DNA from: Syntrophomonadaceae bacterium | Lineage (GTDB): Bacteria; Bacillota; Syntrophomonadia; Syntrophomonadales; Syntrophomonadaceae | Assembly (NCBI GenBank): GCA_012522705.1 | Contig: JAAYJY010000061.1 | Span: 1 to 8,531 of the forward strand | DNA length: 8,531 nt | Direction of reading: 5' to 3' | Shown here: piece by piece, positions 5,649 through 8,531 of the stretch | Layout: each line of letters starts with the position of its first letter | Numbering within the stretch: position 1 is the stretch's first letter | Program-made: the position numbers and the translations under genes | The notes under the pieces: generated by a model | What the model saw: only the letters and a program-made list of their open reading frames with translations | Told to the model about the DNA's origin: nothing | The model's database searches: none

Positions 5649-6428
5649 ATGGGTTATCAGAATATACTGCTAGAGAAAGAAGATAAGATTGCAGTACTAA
5701 CCATTAACTGACCCAAAGCGATGAATGCGCTGAATAATGACACCATAACCGAAATAATCGACGCCGTTACTATCATCAGCAGCGATGCTGAGGTAGATGT
5801 GTTGATTGTGACCGGAGCAGACAAAGCGTTTGTAGCCGGTGCAGATATCGCGTTCATGCAGAATCTACCAGCAATGGATGCGCGCGCTTTTGGGGCACTC
5901 GGACAAAAGGCCTTCCGGATGATAGAAGCGATGGAAAAACCGGTGATCGCGGCTGTAAATGGCTTTGCGTTAGGCGGAGGTTGCGAATTGGCAATGTGCT
6001 GTGACTTCCGTATCGCTTCAACGAAAGCCAAATTTGGACAACCTGAAGTCGGCCTGGGCATTACTCCGGGATTCGGCGGGACCCAAAGACTGCCGCGCTT
6101 GGTTGGCGCCGGGATGGCCAAGCAGTTGCTATTTACTGCTGATGTTATCGATGCTAATGAAGCACTAAGGATCGGCCTGGTAAACCAAGTAGTAGAACCC
6201 GAAACACTGATGGACACCGTCAAGGCTATCGCCAAGAAGATCACCAGCAAAGGTCAAATCGCTATTCGCCTCACCAAAGTAGCCGCCAACGAAGGAACCC
6301 AAACTGATATAGACAGAGCCATGTCGATAGAGGCTGATGCATTCGGACTCTGTTTTGCTACGGCCGATCAAAAAGAGGGCATGACCGCATTCCTGGAGAA
6401 GCGGAAAGCCAATTTTATCACTGGATAA
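5649..6428 (+). pseudogene. crt: Crotonase / enoyl-CoA hydratase with in-frame TGA at codon 21
   Basis: The gene encodes a crotonase-family enoyl-CoA hydratase, which hydrates crotonyl-CoA to 3-hydroxybutyryl-CoA in beta-oxidation. From the ATG at 5649 the protein begins MGYQNILLEKEDKIAVLTIN, then TGA (5709-5711), then PKAMNALN and an uninterrupted frame to TAA at 6428. The full frame is 259 codons, the usual family length. The stop falls exactly on the Arg of the family's T-I-N-R-P motif, one base from CGA. The rest is intact: FVAGADI, GFALGGGCELA with Glu113 and FGQPEVGLG with Glu133 (the two catalytic Glu), then PGFGGTQRL (full-frame numbering). A restart at Met25 (5721; 235 residues) lacks a ribosome binding site and would lose the first beta strands. 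The gene may be a recent nonsense allele, a read-through case (UGA followed by C is a leaky context) or a sequence error. Family identity is near certain, loss of function is not. hbd follows after 65 bases. Confidence 0.75.
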
Positions 6429-6454
6429 CTGCCTATCACCACAAATAGAGAAAG

Positions 6455-6469
6455 GTGCACTTGATGCAC
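6455..6469 (+). repeat. Small inverted repeat between crt and hbd
   Basis: GTGCA and TGCAC, five bases each with a five-base loop, lie in the 65-base gap just before the hbd ribosome binding site (GGGGGAGG, 6478-6485). It could be a weak intercistronic RNA hairpin. There is no T-tract, so it is not a terminator. Confidence 0.35.
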
Positions 6470-6493
6470 ACTAAATAGGGGGAGGTTTAACGT

Positions 6494-7339
6494 ATGAAGA
6501 TAATGGTACTAGGCGCTGGAACCATGGGAGCGGGCATTGTTCAGAATGCTGCCGCATCCGGTTTCGAAGTAGTCTTAAGAGATATCAAACAGGAATTTGT
6601 AGACAGAGGCCTCAAAGGGATCGAAAAGAACCTTAACAAAATGGTCGACAGAGGCAAATTAGACGCCGCTGCGAAAGACGCAACCCTGGCTAGAATATCT
6701 GGAACAGTCGATATGGCAGCCGCCAAAGACTGTGACCTGATAATAGAAGCCGCCCTGGAAGTAATGGAAATCAAGAAGAGCATCTTCAAAGAACTGGATG
6801 AGCTCTGCAAACCTGAATGCATACTGGCTTCCAATACTTCTGCCCTTAGTGTTACCGAGATCGCCGCTGCCACCGGCAGACCCGACAAAGTCATCGGCAT
6901 GCATTTCTTCAACCCCGTACCGGCCATGAAGCTGGTTGAGATCATCCGCGGTGCCAACACCAGCCAGGCCACCTTTGATGCTATCAAGGACCTGTCCGAG
7001 AAGATGGGCAAAGCTCCGGTAGAGATCAACGAAGCTCCTGGTTTCGTAGTCAACCGCCTCTTGATCCCCATGCTGAACGAAGGTATGTACGCGGTTATGG
7101 AAGGCGTAGCCAGTCCTGCCGACGTCGATACTTCCATGAAGTTCGGCGCTGGACATCCCATGGGACCCTTGGCTCTGGCAGACATGATCGGTTTGGACAT
7201 CTGCCTGAAGATCATGGAGACCCTTTACAAAGAATTTGGCGATCCCAAATATCGTCCCTGCCCGTTACTGGTGAAGATGGTTCGCGCCGGCAAGTTGGGA
7301 CAAAAATCCGGCGAAGGATTTTTTGTCTACAATAAATAA
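6494..7339 (+). CDS. hbd: 3-hydroxybutyryl-CoA dehydrogenase
   Basis: A complete 281-residue single-domain 3-hydroxyacyl-CoA dehydrogenase of the Hbd type. It oxidises (S)-3-hydroxybutyryl-CoA to acetoacetyl-CoA in the direction of butyrate oxidation. The Rossmann NAD(P)-binding loop is VLGAGTMGAGI (5-15); Asp30 at the end of the second strand favours NAD. Expected active-site residues are present: Ser116 in SNTSALS (113-119), His137 in GMHFFNPVP, Glu149 in KLVEII and Asn187 in VVNRLL. The C-terminal dimerisation domain has GHPMGPLALADMIGLD (220-235) and ends in GKLGQKSGEGFFVYNK. The ATG has a strong site, GGGGGAGG at 6478-6485, eight bases upstream. It lies between crotonase and thiolase genes, 30 bases before the latter, an arrangement typical of a butyrate/butanoyl-CoA operon. 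No damage is visible, in contrast to the crotonase upstream. Confidence 0.96.
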   Translation: MKIMVLGAGTMGAGIVQNAAASGFEVVLRDIKQEFVDRGLKGIEKNLNKMVDRGKLDAAAKDATLARISGTVDMAAAKDCDLIIEAALEVMEIKKSIFKELDELCKPECILASNTSALSVTEIAAATGRPDKVIGMHFFNPVPAMKLVEIIRGANTSQATFDAIKDLSEKMGKAPVEINEAPGFVVNRLLIPMLNEGMYAVMEGVASPADVDTSMKFGAGHPMGPLALADMIGLDICLKIMETLYKEFGDPKYRPCPLLVKMVRAGKLGQKSGEGFFVYNK

Positions 7340-7369
7340 TTTTCAAAAAAAAGGGAGGAGATTTACAGG

Positions 7370-8531
7370 ATGAGTAAAGACGTAGTAATCGTAAGCGCAT
7401 GCCGTACCCCCGTAGGTTCATTTGGAGGAACCTTGAAAGACACCGGATCCAGAAAGTTGGGCGCCATCGCCATGGCCGAAGCAATCAAGAGAGCCGGACT
7501 GCAGCCTGACCAGATCGAAGAAGTCGTATTCGGTTGCGTCCTACAGGCCGGATTGTGCCAGAATATCGCCCGTCAGTGCATGATCGATGCCGGCTTACCT
7601 ATTGAAACCACCGCTTTCACCATCAACAAGGTGTGCGGCTCCGGTCTGAGAGCTGTATCCCTGGCTTCCCAGCTGATCAAATCCGGCGATGTCGATATAG
7701 TACTGGCCGGCGGCGTCGAGAACATGACCCTGGCCCCCTATCTGGTGCCGAAAGCCCGTTATGGTTACAGAATGGGCAATGGCCAGATCATCGATGAAAT
7801 GGTATTCGGCGGCCTGACCGACATCTTCAACGGCTACCACATGGGAATCACGGCTGAGAACATCAATGAACAATATGGCATCACCAGAGAAGAACAGGAT
7901 GACTTTGGCTTCCGCAGTCAGACCCTGGCTTCTGCCGCTCAAAAAGCCGGCAGATTCAAAGACCAGATCGTCCCGGTGGTTATCCCTGGCAAGAAAGGCG
8001 ACCTCGTATTTGAACAGGATGAGTTCATCAAACACGATGTAACTCGTGAAGGTATGGCCAAACTAAAACCAGCATTTAAGAAGGATGGTTCCGTAACGGC
8101 CGGTAATGCTTCCGGCATCAATGATGCCGCTGCGGCATTGGTGGTCATGTCCGCTGACAAGGCTGCCGAACTGGGCATCACTCCTATGGCCAAGATTATC
8201 AGCTGGGGTTCCGGCGGCGTAGATCCCAAGGTAATGGGCTTGGGACCGATACCGGCAACTCGCAAGGCTTTAGCCAAAGCCAACCTGACCATCGATGACA
8301 TCGATCTGATCGAAGCCAATGAGGCTTTTGCGGCTCAGTCCATCGCAGTGGCCAGAGATCTAGGTTTCAATATGGACAAAGTCAACGTCAACGGCGGCGC
8401 CATCGCTATCGGCCATCCGATCGGCTCTTCCGGTGCCCGTATTCTGGTTGACCTGCTTTATGAGATGAAGAGACGAGGCTCCAAAAAAGGCTTGGCGACT
8501 CTGTGCATCGGCGGCGGTCAAGGTACTGCAT
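7370..8531 (+). CDS. thlA: Acetyl-CoA acetyltransferase (thiolase), 3' end cut by window
   Basis: The frame runs from ATG at 7370 to the right edge without a stop, giving 387 residues; thiolases of this class have about 390-395, so only a few codons are missing. The enzyme cleaves acetoacetyl-CoA with CoA into two acetyl-CoA (or condenses them). All catalytic elements are visible: Cys89 in NKVCGSG (nucleophile), NEAF at 317-320, His349 in AIGHPIGSSGAR, and Cys379 in LCIGGGQG. GVENMT at 115-120 and GNASGINDAAAA (245-256) are also family signatures. GGGAGGAG at 7353-7360 lies nine bases before the start, and the gene begins 30 bases after hbd, so it is the third gene of the operon. Short acyl (C4) specificity is inferred from context; longer-chain activity cannot be excluded by sequence alone. 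Confidence 0.95.
   Translation, partial: MSKDVVIVSACRTPVGSFGGTLKDTGSRKLGAIAMAEAIKRAGLQPDQIEEVVFGCVLQAGLCQNIARQCMIDAGLPIETTAFTINKVCGSGLRAVSLASQLIKSGDVDIVLAGGVENMTLAPYLVPKARYGYRMGNGQIIDEMVFGGLTDIFNGYHMGITAENINEQYGITREEQDDFGFRSQTLASAAQKAGRFKDQIVPVVIPGKKGDLVFEQDEFIKHDVTREGMAKLKPAFKKDGSVTAGNASGINDAAAALVVMSADKAAELGITPMAKIISWGSGGVDPKVMGLGPIPATRKALAKANLTIDDIDLIEANEAFAAQSIAVARDLGFNMDKVNVNGGAIAIGHPIGSSGARILVDLLYEMKRRGSKKGLATLCIGGGQGTA

Noticed and set aside
5709..5731. Selenocysteine reading of the in-frame TGA
   Set aside because: Crotonases have no Sec or Cys role at this position. The only nearby stem (AGCG 5717-5720 with CGCT 5728-5731) is four base pairs and does not resemble a bacterial SECIS.
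6541..7215. Long minus-strand open frame (224 aa) opposite hbd, and a similar one at 5657-6250 opposite the crotonase
   Set aside because: Both mirror strongly conserved + strand enzymes; no recognisable protein features or ribosome binding sites of their own.

Overview
The window looks like part of the chromosome of an anaerobic, endospore-forming Firmicute, most likely a Syntrophomonas-type fatty-acid oxidiser. This is inferred from three things: a sporulation-family gene (yyaC), an indolepyruvate:ferredoxin oxidoreductase pair (iorAB), and a run of crotonase, 3-hydroxyacyl-CoA dehydrogenase and thiolase genes as used for butyrate-type beta-oxidation. All recognisable genes are on the + strand. 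No RNA gene, CRISPR array, insertion sequence or integrase was seen.

Left block (1-5055) is GC-rich and tightly packed. It holds the 3' end of a divergent DnaB-family helicase, a small unknown protein with an acidic pentapeptide-repeat tail (start overlapping the helicase stop), hisC-family aminotransferase, yyaC, iorA (TTG start) and iorB. Most junctions are 2-22 bases or overlapping, so this reads as one co-directional cluster. The hisC-family enzyme next to iorAB, with no other his gene in view, suggests an amino acid -> arylpyruvate -> aryl-CoA route that makes reduced ferredoxin. That is an inference.

Middle (5056-5648) is a 593-base AT-rich stretch with no convincing gene. It has one very good sigma-A-type promoter (TTGACT, 17-base spacer, TAGAAT), several inverted repeats that could form competing RNA helices, and an unassigned strong Shine-Dalgarno sequence. 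It probably holds the promoter and a long leader for the next operon.

Right block (5649-8531) is a beta-oxidation operon: crotonase (hydration of crotonyl-CoA), hbd (3-hydroxybutyryl-CoA oxidation) and thiolase (cleavage of acetoacetyl-CoA to acetyl-CoA), the last cut by the window edge a few codons before its expected end. The crotonase carries an in-frame TGA at codon 21, exactly where the family usually has Arg in T-I-N-R-P. The gene is otherwise intact and its neighbours look functional. This is the clearest anomaly in the window. I found no obviously new multi-gene system. The least familiar pair is the helicase fragment with its acidic-repeat neighbour.
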